From JBGPQJ01 sp963829485 (GTDB taxonomy: Bacteria; Chloroflexota; Anaerolineae; Anaerolineales; Villigracilaceae), in contig CAWHIK010000008.1 in NCBI GenBank assembly GCA_963829485.1, forward strand, positions 186,001 through 250,000: a DNA stretch of 64,000 nt, given 5' to 3'. Shown in pieces: positions 8,880 to 17,129 of the stretch; within the stretch, counting starts at the first letter, position 1; every line of letters begins with the position of its first letter. A program made the translations under genes and the position numbers. The notes beneath the pieces are model-generated. The model saw nothing but the letters and a program-made list of their open reading frames with translations, was not told the origin of the DNA and made no database searches.

Positions 8880-9445
8880 CCCGCGACGACGTGCTTGCGA
8901 TTGTCCACGAATACATCAAGAACGAAAACCTATTTAAACATATGCTGTCGGTGGAGGCAGCCATGCGGTTCTATGCCGAAAAATATGGCGAGGATGTCGA
9001 ACTTTGGGGTAATACAGGTCTCCTGCACGACTTCGATTGGGAAGTCCACCCCACCGCTGAACAGCATCCGCAGGACGGAGCACCTATCCTGCGCGAGCGC
9101 GGCGTGCCCGAGGTGATGATCCGCACCATCCTCAGCCATGGAAATAACACAGGCGTCACCCGCGATTCCCGCATGGAAAAAGCCCTCAACGCCTGTGACG
9201 AGATCACAGGCATGGTCACAGCTGTCGCTCTGGTAAGACCGTCTCGATCTTTATACGACCTCGAGCCCTCCTCCGTAAAGAAAAAATGGAAGGATAAAGC
9301 CTTCGCCGCCGGAGCGAATCGGGAGGAAATGGAAAGTGCCGCCCTGGAATTCGGTGTGGAGTTGTGGGAGCATGTGGGCAACGTCATCACTGCCATGAGG
9401 CACATCGCTCCTCAACTGGGGCTGGTTGGGAACATCCAAAAATAA
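8876..9445 (+). CDS. HD-superfamily hydrolase (COG2316-like)
   Basis: A 189-residue protein with the HD metal-binding pattern: His in FKHMLSVE, LLHDFDWEVHP near residue 50, then ILSHGN and ACDEITG. This is the arrangement of small predicted phosphohydrolases of the COG2316 type. Substrate unknown. ATGA overlap with the preceding SanA-like gene indicates coupled translation. A bidirectional terminator follows. Confidence 0.85.
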   Translation: MTRDDVLAIVHEYIKNENLFKHMLSVEAAMRFYAEKYGEDVELWGNTGLLHDFDWEVHPTAEQHPQDGAPILRERGVPEVMIRTILSHGNNTGVTRDSRMEKALNACDEITGMVTAVALVRPSRSLYDLEPSSVKKKWKDKAFAAGANREEMESAALEFGVELWEHVGNVITAMRHIAPQLGLVGNIQK

Positions 9446-9448
9446 ATA

Positions 9449-9485
9449 AAATCCGGACGGATAAATCTTCCATCCGGATTTTTCT
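9449..9485. terminator. Bidirectional terminator
   Basis: AAATCCGGA-GGA ... TCC-TCCGGATTT stem with T-rich flanks on both strands, placed between the HD gene and the convergent rsmF-like gene. Confidence 0.88.
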
Positions 9486-9493
9486 TTTAGCCG

Positions 9494-10891
9494 CTAGCCC
9501 GGCGTTACCCATCCGCGCGGGAAATGATTTTTCAGCGTCCCCTGCACACCCTTCCCCCAACCAATTGGAAATCCATCCACACACACGACCGTCCATCCAG
9601 CAGCTTCCCCCGGGATGCTCTCACCGCGCAGGTAAGCCGCCAGCCGTGGACTATCAGCCGCAAGACTCACCCTATTCTGAATCTCATCCGGCTTCAAGTA
9701 CAGCGCAAACGGATGCGCCGGCTCAAAGCGATCCTTTTTGAAAAGCCCAAGCCAGACGCCGTAGTGGACCGATCGCAGCCGGTCAAAATCTGGCGCTTTA
9801 TGGGGGATGAAATACAACCGGTCGCCAACCACCCTCAGCCGGTCTTCACCCCAATCGACCTTTAACACTCTCGATGAAAAATCCTGCCAATATCCTGACT
9901 GGTTTTTCGAAAGGCGGGACAGTTGTGATTCCCCTACGCGTTCATTAACGTCCCCATCTTTTCGACGCAGGAGGCAAGCAAAATGTCCATCGCCTTCGAT
10001 CCGGTGCGGAAATAGACGAACAGCCTTCTTCAAGTCTGATGTAAGGTCCGCCTTCTTCATCCAACCCGGCTGGCCTGTCATGAAACCTGGATATTGCGTC
10101 AATTCTCCCACTTCATAATCCGGGAAATCAATCAGAAATTCCGAAATAGCGCCTTCGTTCTCTTCCGGGGCAAATGTGCAGGTGGAGTAAAGCAGGAATC
10201 CGCCCGGTCTGACCAGCTTTCCCGCCACGCGAAGGATATTTCCCTGGCGCACGGCGCAACCCTGCACCATTTCAAGGGACCAGTCTGCGCGGGCACCCAT
10301 ATCCTTGCGGAACATGCCTTCGCCGGAACAGGGCGCGTCCACCAGCACCCGGTCAAAATACGCACCAAAGTGATCTGCCAGGTTCTCCGGCGATTCGTTA
10401 GTGATGACCACGTTCCCCGCCCCCCAGCGTTCGACGTTTTGCGCGAGATGTCCCACACGCTTTGTTTTGATTTCGTTGGCGACCAGCAAGCCCTGCCCCT
10501 GCATCAACGCCGCAAGGTGGGTGGTTTTCCCTCCCGGCGCGGCGGCGAGGTCCAGCACGCGTTCTCCGGGTTGTGGTGCGAGTAGTTCTGCCGGCGCCAT
10601 CGCGGACGGATCCTGAAGATAATACAAACCAGCCTGGTGGTGGGGATGCTTCCCCGGCTTTTCCTCGCTCTCCAGCAGAAAAGCAGATGGCGCCCAAGGG
10701 ACCCGTTCTCCCAACGTAAAAGGCGTGATTTCTCGGAATTGATCCAATGTCAGCTTCAGCGTGTTCACCCGCAACCCGGAGCGTGGTGTTGAATTTAACG
10801 ATTCGGTAAACGCAGGAAACTCGTCGCCGAGATATTGGCTCATCCTGTCCAGGAACACAAGGGGAATCGGTACTTTCGCAACAGCAGGCAT
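9494..10891 (-). CDS. RsmF-like rRNA cytosine-C5 methyltransferase
   Basis: A 465-residue NOL1/NOP2/Sun-family RNA m5C methyltransferase. The SAM motif is LDLAAAPGGKTTHLA near residue 115, motif IV is DAPCSGEGMFRK near residue 190, and motif VI is YSTCTFAPEEN, supplying both conserved Cys residues. The C-terminal third (about 290-465) looks like the RsmF extension and PUA-like RNA-binding region (ALYLKPDEI, GWTVVCVDGFPIGWGKG). RsmF methylates C1407 of 16S rRNA in E. coli; Gram-positive relatives may modify several sites, so site specificity is not claimed. It is divergent from the creatininase gene. Confidence 0.9.
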   Translation of the reverse strand: MPAVAKVPIPLVFLDRMSQYLGDEFPAFTESLNSTPRSGLRVNTLKLTLDQFREITPFTLGERVPWAPSAFLLESEEKPGKHPHHQAGLYYLQDPSAMAPAELLAPQPGERVLDLAAAPGGKTTHLAALMQGQGLLVANEIKTKRVGHLAQNVERWGAGNVVITNESPENLADHFGAYFDRVLVDAPCSGEGMFRKDMGARADWSLEMVQGCAVRQGNILRVAGKLVRPGGFLLYSTCTFAPEENEGAISEFLIDFPDYEVGELTQYPGFMTGQPGWMKKADLTSDLKKAVRLFPHRIEGDGHFACLLRRKDGDVNERVGESQLSRLSKNQSGYWQDFSSRVLKVDWGEDRLRVVGDRLYFIPHKAPDFDRLRSVHYGVWLGLFKKDRFEPAHPFALYLKPDEIQNRVSLAADSPRLAAYLRGESIPGEAAGWTVVCVDGFPIGWGKGVQGTLKNHFPRGWVTPG

Positions 10892-10934
10892 CGTCTACAT
10901 TATAAAGTCACATCAAAGTGAAGGGTGAAGTAAA

Positions 10935-11657
10935 ATGGAAAGTGGGTATACTACGAAACCATTGGAGTATCGCATGCGCCTCGAAGATTTGAACTGGATG
11001 GATGTCGAAGAATATCTCAAGCACGAAGACCGCCTGATGCTGGTGCTCGGCGCGACTGAGCAGCATGGATACCTGTCCCTGTTGACGGACATCAAAATCC
11101 CCATAGCCCTGGCCGATTCGGCCAGTCAGCAGACCGGCGTCCTGGTCGCCCCGCCGCTTAATTTCGGCTGCTCTCCGTATTTCCTTTCCTACCCGGGGAC
11201 ATTAAGCCTTCGCGTCACCACGCTCATCGCGGCGGTGGAGGACCTCGTCCGCTCGGCCTACGGAGCCGGCTTCAGGCGTATCCTCATCCTCAATGGGCAC
11301 GGAGGCAACTCCCCGGCCCGGACCCAGCTGGCGGAGATCGCCGGGAGCATGCCGGGCATCCAATTACGCTGGTATGACTGGTGGATGTCTCACTCCGTGG
11401 AGCAGGTGGCCGAAAGACATGGCATCAAACCGACCCATGCCAACTGGCTGGAGGCGTTCCCCTTTACAATCGTGGGTGATATGCCAGCGCAGCCGAAAGT
11501 ACCGCCTTCCGTGCCGGGAATCATGGATGCAAAGACAGCCCGCAGTGTTTACGGCGATGGCTCTTTTGGCGGACCTTATCTCGCGAGCGACGATGTGATG
11601 CACGAACTTTACGCAGCTGTCCTGGCGGATGTCCTGCAACTGCTTAAATTTGAGTAA
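10935..11657 (+). CDS. Creatininase-family amidohydrolase
   Basis: A 240-residue metal-dependent amidohydrolase. LVLGATEQHGYLSLLTD carries the metal-binding Glu, His and Asp, and LILNGHGGNSP the second metal His. The usual second His of the GPHLPL motif is absent (YLSLLTD). Family members open cyclic amides (creatininase) or deformylate nucleotides (ArfB-like), so the reaction is open. ATG at 10935 has a weak ribosome site; the ATG at 10974 (MRLEDLNW) is an alternative start that begins right at the family homology. Lies upstream of rpoC but with its own short intergenic gap and the rpoC promoter after it. Confidence 0.85.
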   Translation: MESGYTTKPLEYRMRLEDLNWMDVEEYLKHEDRLMLVLGATEQHGYLSLLTDIKIPIALADSASQQTGVLVAPPLNFGCSPYFLSYPGTLSLRVTTLIAAVEDLVRSAYGAGFRRILILNGHGGNSPARTQLAEIAGSMPGIQLRWYDWWMSHSVEQVAERHGIKPTHANWLEAFPFTIVGDMPAQPKVPPSVPGIMDAKTARSVYGDGSFGGPYLASDDVMHELYAAVLADVLQLLKFE

Positions 11658-11714
11658 TGGGCTGTCAGCTGGTTCGATGAAGGGGCGCAGGGGTAAATTT
11701 AAGAATATTGCCTC

Positions 11715-11742
11715 TTGACTAATAGTTTTTCGGTTGTATAAT
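11715..11742 (+). promoter_or_regulatory. Sigma-70 promoter of rpoC
   Basis: TTGACT at 11715-11720 and TATAAT at 11737-11742, 16-bp spacer. Predicted transcription start near 11749, leaving a leader of about 130 nt before rpoC. Confidence 0.8.
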
Positions 11743-11769
11743 TTATCAGTTACAAAGTATTCACAGATT

Positions 11770-11845
11770 ATTCCAGCTTAGCAAGCGCTTGAGAGTATGT
11801 CTCTCGCGCTTGCCTTTATTCGTCTCTTTTGTAAGCTGGTGGAAT
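11770..11845 (+). promoter_or_regulatory. Structured 5' leader of rpoC
   Basis: The transcript leader folds into an outer stem (ATTCCAGCTTA at 11770-11780 with TAAGCTGG..GGAAT at 11832-11845) and a long inner hairpin (GCAAGCGC, 2-nt bulge, GAGAG, loop TATGT, CTCTC, GCGCTTGC, 11781-11813). No known riboswitch is recognised. It could be a control element for RNA polymerase synthesis. Confidence 0.5.
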
Positions 11846-11880
11846 TATCATCCGATTATCCCCCCCAGGAGGATGTGACA

Positions 11881-14800
11881 GTGGAAACCAAAGGATTGAC
11901 CGCGCTCCGAATTACCCTTGCGTCGCCGGAGACTATCCGCAGCTGGTCTTACGGCGAAGTTCTCAAACCGGAAACCATCAACTACCGTCGTCTGCGCCCT
12001 GAAAAGGATGGGCTCTTCTGCGAAGCCATCTTCGGCCCCACCCGTGACTGGCAGTGCTACTGCGGAAAATACAAGAATCCCCGTTATAAAGGCATCATCT
12101 GCGACAAGTGCGGCGTCGAAGTGACCCGCGCCTCCGTCCGCCGCGAGCGCATGGGTCACATCACCCTTGCCACTCCTGTTGCTCACATCTGGTACACCCG
12201 CCGCATCCCGTCCTACCTGGGGCTGCTGCTTGATCTCCCCCGCCGCAACCTCGACCGCGTGCTTTACTTCGCGCAATACATTATCACCTACGTCGATGAA
12301 GATGCCCGCCAGAAAGCGCTCAAGCGCCTCGAAGACGAAATCTCCGTCTCCGAGCGTGAACAAGCCGGGCAGATCAATGCCAAGATCGCCGAAGTCAAGA
12401 AAAACCGCGACGTTGAATTGAAGGATATCGCCAGCCGCAAGAACTCAGCTGGGGAGTTCCTACGACGAATTGCTCGCTTCCCGCCTCGACCCGATCATGA
12501 AGGAAGGCCAGAAGCTGGAATCCACTCTCCAGGAGGAGATGGGCAACCCGGCGGTGAAGGCGATCCGTTTCGACGCCACAGGCGAGGTGATTGCCAAAGC
12601 CGGAGAGACCATCACTTCCGCGATGATCTCAAAGGTCCAGAAAAACGTCAAGGAAAAACTCGAAGCGCTCGAAAACGAACTGAAAGACAGCAAGAGCCGC
12701 GAGCTTGAGCATCTCGATATTGAAGGCCAGCGCATTCGTGCAACCGCCGATGAAAAAATGGAAGAACTCCGCAACCAGCTCGAGGACCAGACATCCAACA
12801 GCCAGGATGCGAGCTCCCGCCAACGCGATGAACTCATGGAACTCCGCCCCTTTACCTTTCTGAGCGAAAACCGCTACAGGGAATTGAAGCAGCGCTGGGG
12901 TCAGGTCTTCCGCGCGGACATGGGCGCTGAGGCTTTCTATGATATCCTGCGCCGCGTCGATCTTGAAAAACTCTCAGAGGAACTCTGGCACGAAGCGCGC
13001 ACATCCAAATCCAAGCAAAAGCGCAAGAGGGCTACCACCCGTCTGAAGGTGGTGGAAGCTTTCCGCCGCTCGGGCAACAAACCCGAGTGGATGATCCTGA
13101 CCATCCTGCCGGTCATTCCACCCGACCTGCGCCCCATGGTGCAGTTGGATGGCGGCCGCTTTGCCACCTCCGATCTGAACGACCTGTACCGCCGTGTGAT
13201 CAACCGTAACAACCGCCTCAAGCGCTTGCTGGAACTCGGTGCGCCAGACGTCATCGTCCGCAATGAAAAGCGCATGCTCCAGGAAGCGGTTGACAGCCTG
13301 ATCGACAACTCCCAGCGCGGAAAAGCGCTCTCGCGCCGCGGCCGCCGTGAACTCAAATCCCTGAGCGACATGCTCAAGGGAAAGAAAGGCCGCTTCCGCC
13401 GCAACCTGCTTGGCAAGCGCGTGGACTACTCCGGCCGCTCCGTCATCGTGGTCGGCCCGCAGCTGAAACTCTACCAGTGCGGTCTGCCCAAGGCGATGGC
13501 GCTGGAACTCTTCCGTCCGTTCGTGATCGCGCGACTGGTGTCGCACAATTACGCCGCAAACGTGAAAGGCGCACGCCGCCTGATCGAGCGCAACCGCCCC
13601 GAAGTATGGGAAGTGCTGGAAGAGGCCATCAAGGAACGTCCCGTGCTGCTCAACCGCGCGCCGACCCTTCACCGTCTGGGCATCCAGGCTTTTGAACCGC
13701 TCCTGATCGAAGGCTCAGCCATCCAGCTTCACCCGCTGGTGACCACCGCCTTTAACGCAGACTTCGACGGTGACCAAATGGCCGTCCATGTTCCGCTATC
13801 GATCAAAGCCGTCCAGGAAGCTCGCCGGCTGATGCTTGCATCAAAGAATCTCTTGAAGCCCGCCGATGGCGAACCGATCATTTCACCGTCAAAAGATATG
13901 GTGCTGGGCGTGTACTATCTGACCATGATGGACAAGCGCGATCACAAGGGCGACGGCCGCGTTTTTGCAGATATCGACGAAGTACTGCTGGCTTATGAAC
14001 TCGGCCAGGTTAATGTACACAGCAACATCAAGATCCAGATGAAAACCTGGTACGACACCGAGGGCAGCCGCCTGGATGAACCCGAAACGCGCATCATTGA
14101 AACAACCGTCGGGCGGGTGATCTTCAACAGCATACTTCCACCTGAAGTGGTTTTTGTCAACGAAGTCCTCGAGAAAGGCGGCGTGAAGGATCTGATCGCA
14201 GAAGTATACGAAATCTGCGGGCAGGAGATCACAACCGATGTCGCCGACAAAGTGAAGGACATCGGCTTTCAGTACGCCATGCGCTCCGGCATCACCCTGG
14301 CAGTGGCGGACATCACCGTCCCATCCGCGAAGGAAGATATTATCGCCAGCGCGCTCAAGGAAGTTGAACTCGTTCAACGCGATTTCCGCCGTGGTCTGCT
14401 CACCGACCAGGAGCAGAACGAACGCATCATCCAGATCTGGCAGAAGACCACCGAGGATGTGGCAAAAGCGGTCCGCAAGAACATGGACCCGAACGGCAAT
14501 CTGGCCACGATGGCAAACTCCGGCGCGACAAAAGGCGGCTTCGGCCCCATCTCGCAGTTGGCCGGTATGCGCGGTCTGATGGCAGACCCATCAGGGCGTA
14601 TCATCCCGCTGCCGATCCGTTCGAATTTCCGCGAAGGCCTGACCGCCCTGGAGTATTTCATCTCCACGCACGGCGCGCGCAAAGGCCTCGCTGATACCGC
14701 GCTCCGTACAGCCGACGCCGGTTACCTGACCCGCCGCCTCGTGGACATTGCCCAGGATATCATCATCAACGAGCATGATTGCAGCACCAAGGAAGGCATC

Positions 14801-16126
14801 TTCCTGCGCAAGTCCGATGATGTCGCCGGACAATCTCTCATGGTCCGCATTTACAGCCGCCTGACTGCCGAGCGCGTCATCGACCCGGATACCGGAGAAG
14901 TCCTGGCCGAACCGGACACCATCATCGATCATGAATTGGCGCGCAAGATAGCAGCCACCAATGTCGAACAGGTCAAAGTCCGTTCGGCGTTGACCTGTGA
15001 ACTGCGACATGGCATCTGTTCCAAGTGCTATGGCATCGACCTGGGCCGTGGAAATATTGTCGAACTCGGCGCAGCAGTCGGCATCGTCGCAGCCCAGTCC
15101 ATTGGTGAGCCCGGCACTCAGCTGACCCTGCGAACGTTCCACACCGGCGGTGTGGCGGCGGGCGGTGACATCACCACCGGTCTCCCCCGCGTGGAAGAGC
15201 TCTTCGAAGCGCGTAAAATGCCCAAAGGCGAAGCGTTCGTCAGCGACATCAACGGCGTGGCGCATATTGTCCAATCGGATAAGTATGCCGACATGCGCCT
15301 GGTACGCATCGAGCATGCCGAAATGATCAGCGACAGCTACGATATTCCGAAAGAATGGAAGGTCGTCGTCAAGGAAGAAAAGGAAGTCAAGGCCGGCGAT
15401 GATTTGGCGAAGCTCGAAGATGCCACCATTAAAGCACAGCATGGCGGACGCGTGCGTATTGAAAAGAAACGTACTGTCATTGTCTCCTATGAGCACAAGG
15501 AAGAGATGGAATACGAGATTCCGTCCACCCTGCGCCTGCTGGTCAAGGAAGGCGAGCACGTCGAACCCGGCCAGCCGCTGACCGAAGGCTCGCTCAACCC
15601 GCACCGCGTGCTGCGCATCCAGGGACGCGAAGCCTGCAATATGTACCTGCTGACCGAGATTCAGAAAGTCTATCGCTCGCAAGGTCAGAACATCCACGAC
15701 AAGCACTTCGAGGTCATCATCCGCAAGATGATGAGCAAGGTGCAGGTCACCCGCCCGGGCGATTCGAAATACCTGCCCGGGGATGCCGTCGAGCGCCTGG
15801 AGATCCAGCGCGTCAACGAGCAGATGATTTCTGAAGGCAGACAGCCGGCGAAATTTGTCGAAATTCTGCTGGGTGTCACCAAGGCCTCGCTCAGCACCGA
15901 CTCGTTCCTCTCCGCCTCTTCATTCCAGCATACCATCAAGGTGCTGGCAGGCGCGGCGATCGCCTCCACGACTGATCCGCTCTACGGGCTGAAGGAGAAC
16001 GTGATCATCGGCAAGCTGATCCCGGCAGGCACGGGCTTCATTCATGGGCGGTTCACTTTGGCTGAGAAGGCTATGCTGGAAGCAGGTTCCTCTCAGTGGA
16101 GTGAAATCCCCGACAGTGGAGACTAG
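11881..16126 (+). CDS. rpoC: DNA-directed RNA polymerase subunit beta' (one frameshift)
   Basis: About 1414 residues after correction. The start is the GTG at 11881 behind a strong AGGAGG (VETKGLTALRI). The N-terminal zinc site is CYCGKY...CDKCGVEV near residues 58-82, the catalytic Mg motif NADFDGDQMAVH lies near residue 623, and the C-terminal zinc site CELRHGICSKC near residue 1039. Between about residues 155 and 320 there is a long charged coiled-coil insertion. The frame shifts at 12451-12454: GGGG should be GGG, joining NSAG to SSYDELLASRLDP. rpoC is essential, so this is almost surely a sequence error. No rpoB is adjacent; a creatininase gene precedes it. Confidence 0.95.
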
Positions 16127-16141
16127 TTCAGAAAGTTCATC

Positions 16142-16171
16142 AGGGCGGCTCGTACGAGCCGCCCTTTTTTT
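16142..16171 (+). terminator. rpoC terminator
   Basis: Perfect 12-bp inverted repeat AGGGCGGCTCGT/ACGAGCCGCCCT followed by seven T, 15 bp after rpoC. Confidence 0.93.
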
Positions 16172-16185
16172 GTTAAAATCACAGC

Positions 16186-17019
16186 GTGCCCCGACCTCCC
16201 CACCCGAAAGCTATCCCCAAGAAACCCGAAGGTTCGATCACCCGCGGGAAGACCGCTCCCAACCGGCTGCGGCGAGTGGATCATTTTGTGGCAATGTACG
16301 ACCCTGGGCTTCTCAAACGTACTGATGGGGATTTTGAGCATGCTCTTTTCGTTGACCTAGGCTACGGCGCTGAGGCGACTACCACGCTCGAATCCGCGGC
16401 ACGCTTTCATCGTATCAATCCTTTCCTGCCCGTTCTCGGCGTAGAGATCGACTCGGAGAGAGTCGCCGCAGCCCAGCCTTTCGCCGATGCCCTAACATCG
16501 TTCCGCCTGGGAGGCTTCAACCTGCCCCTGAAACCCGGGGAGACCGTTCGCCTCATCCGCGCGTTCAATGTCCTTCGCCAATACGAGGAAGCCGACTTCG
16601 CTCCAAGCTATGAACGGTTAGCAATGTACGTCTTGCCGGGAGGATTGATGATCGAGGGCACATCCGATCCGTTTGGGCGAATCTGGGTGGCAAACATCGC
16701 CCGAAAACAACTTGCCGGACCAGGGTGGGATTTTGAAGCGCTGGTGTTCAGCACGAACTTCAGGCTGGGATTCGACCCGGCACAATTCCAGGCTGTTCTG
16801 CCCAAGAATTACATACACCATGTGGTTCCCGGCGAACAAATCTATGAGTTCTTCGAAGCGTGGAAGCAATCAGCGGAAGAATCCGTCCATGCCAAAGTGT
16901 GGGGCGCGCGTCAGTGGTTCATCACCGCTGCAGAGAGCCTGGCGGTGAAAGGTTATAATGTCAACTTGGAAAGGAAATGGCTGAGTAAAGGCTGGTTGAT
17001 GGTTAATTTGGCGTCTTGA
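16186..17019 (+). CDS. Predicted class I SAM-dependent methyltransferase
   Basis: A 277-residue protein starting at a GTG just after the rpoC terminator. VDLGYGAEATTTLES near residues 58-72 fits a SAM-binding motif I, and LGVEIDSERVAAAQPF a motif II with the acidic residue that binds the ribose. The sequence MYVLPGGLMIEGTSDPFGR resembles motif V/VI of the fold. Substrate is not recognisable. An Anaerolineae/Actinobacteria-type conserved hypothetical methylase is the best description. Confidence 0.65.
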   Translation: MPRPPHPKAIPKKPEGSITRGKTAPNRLRRVDHFVAMYDPGLLKRTDGDFEHALFVDLGYGAEATTTLESAARFHRINPFLPVLGVEIDSERVAAAQPFADALTSFRLGGFNLPLKPGETVRLIRAFNVLRQYEEADFAPSYERLAMYVLPGGLMIEGTSDPFGRIWVANIARKQLAGPGWDFEALVFSTNFRLGFDPAQFQAVLPKNYIHHVVPGEQIYEFFEAWKQSAEESVHAKVWGARQWFITAAESLAVKGYNVNLERKWLSKGWLMVNLAS

Positions 17020-17080
17020 CGCTTTGAATCTTTACCCTTAAGATAGGCTAAAAGTTAGAACAAACATTCCCACCCAACCA

Positions 17081-17103
17081 CCCCTCTCCACTCCGGAGAG
17101 GGG
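17081..17103 (+). repeat. Hairpin upstream of gyrA
   Basis: CCCCTCTCC and GGAGAGGGG separated by 5 nt, ending 26 bp before the gyrA start. It could mask or present the ribosome site, or be a dispersed repeat; no T-run follows, so it is not a terminator. Confidence 0.5.
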
Positions 17104-17129
17104 CAAAGGTGTGCCCAAATGGAGTCTCA

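Noticed and set aside
12451..12454. Programmed frameshift in rpoC
   Set aside because: GGGG is not a known slippery site, and a dozen similar breaks across unrelated genes make sequence error far more likely.
14591..15706. 371-codon minus-strand open frame inside rpoC
   Set aside because: A shadow of rpoC codon use in GC-rich DNA; no domain and no ribosome site.
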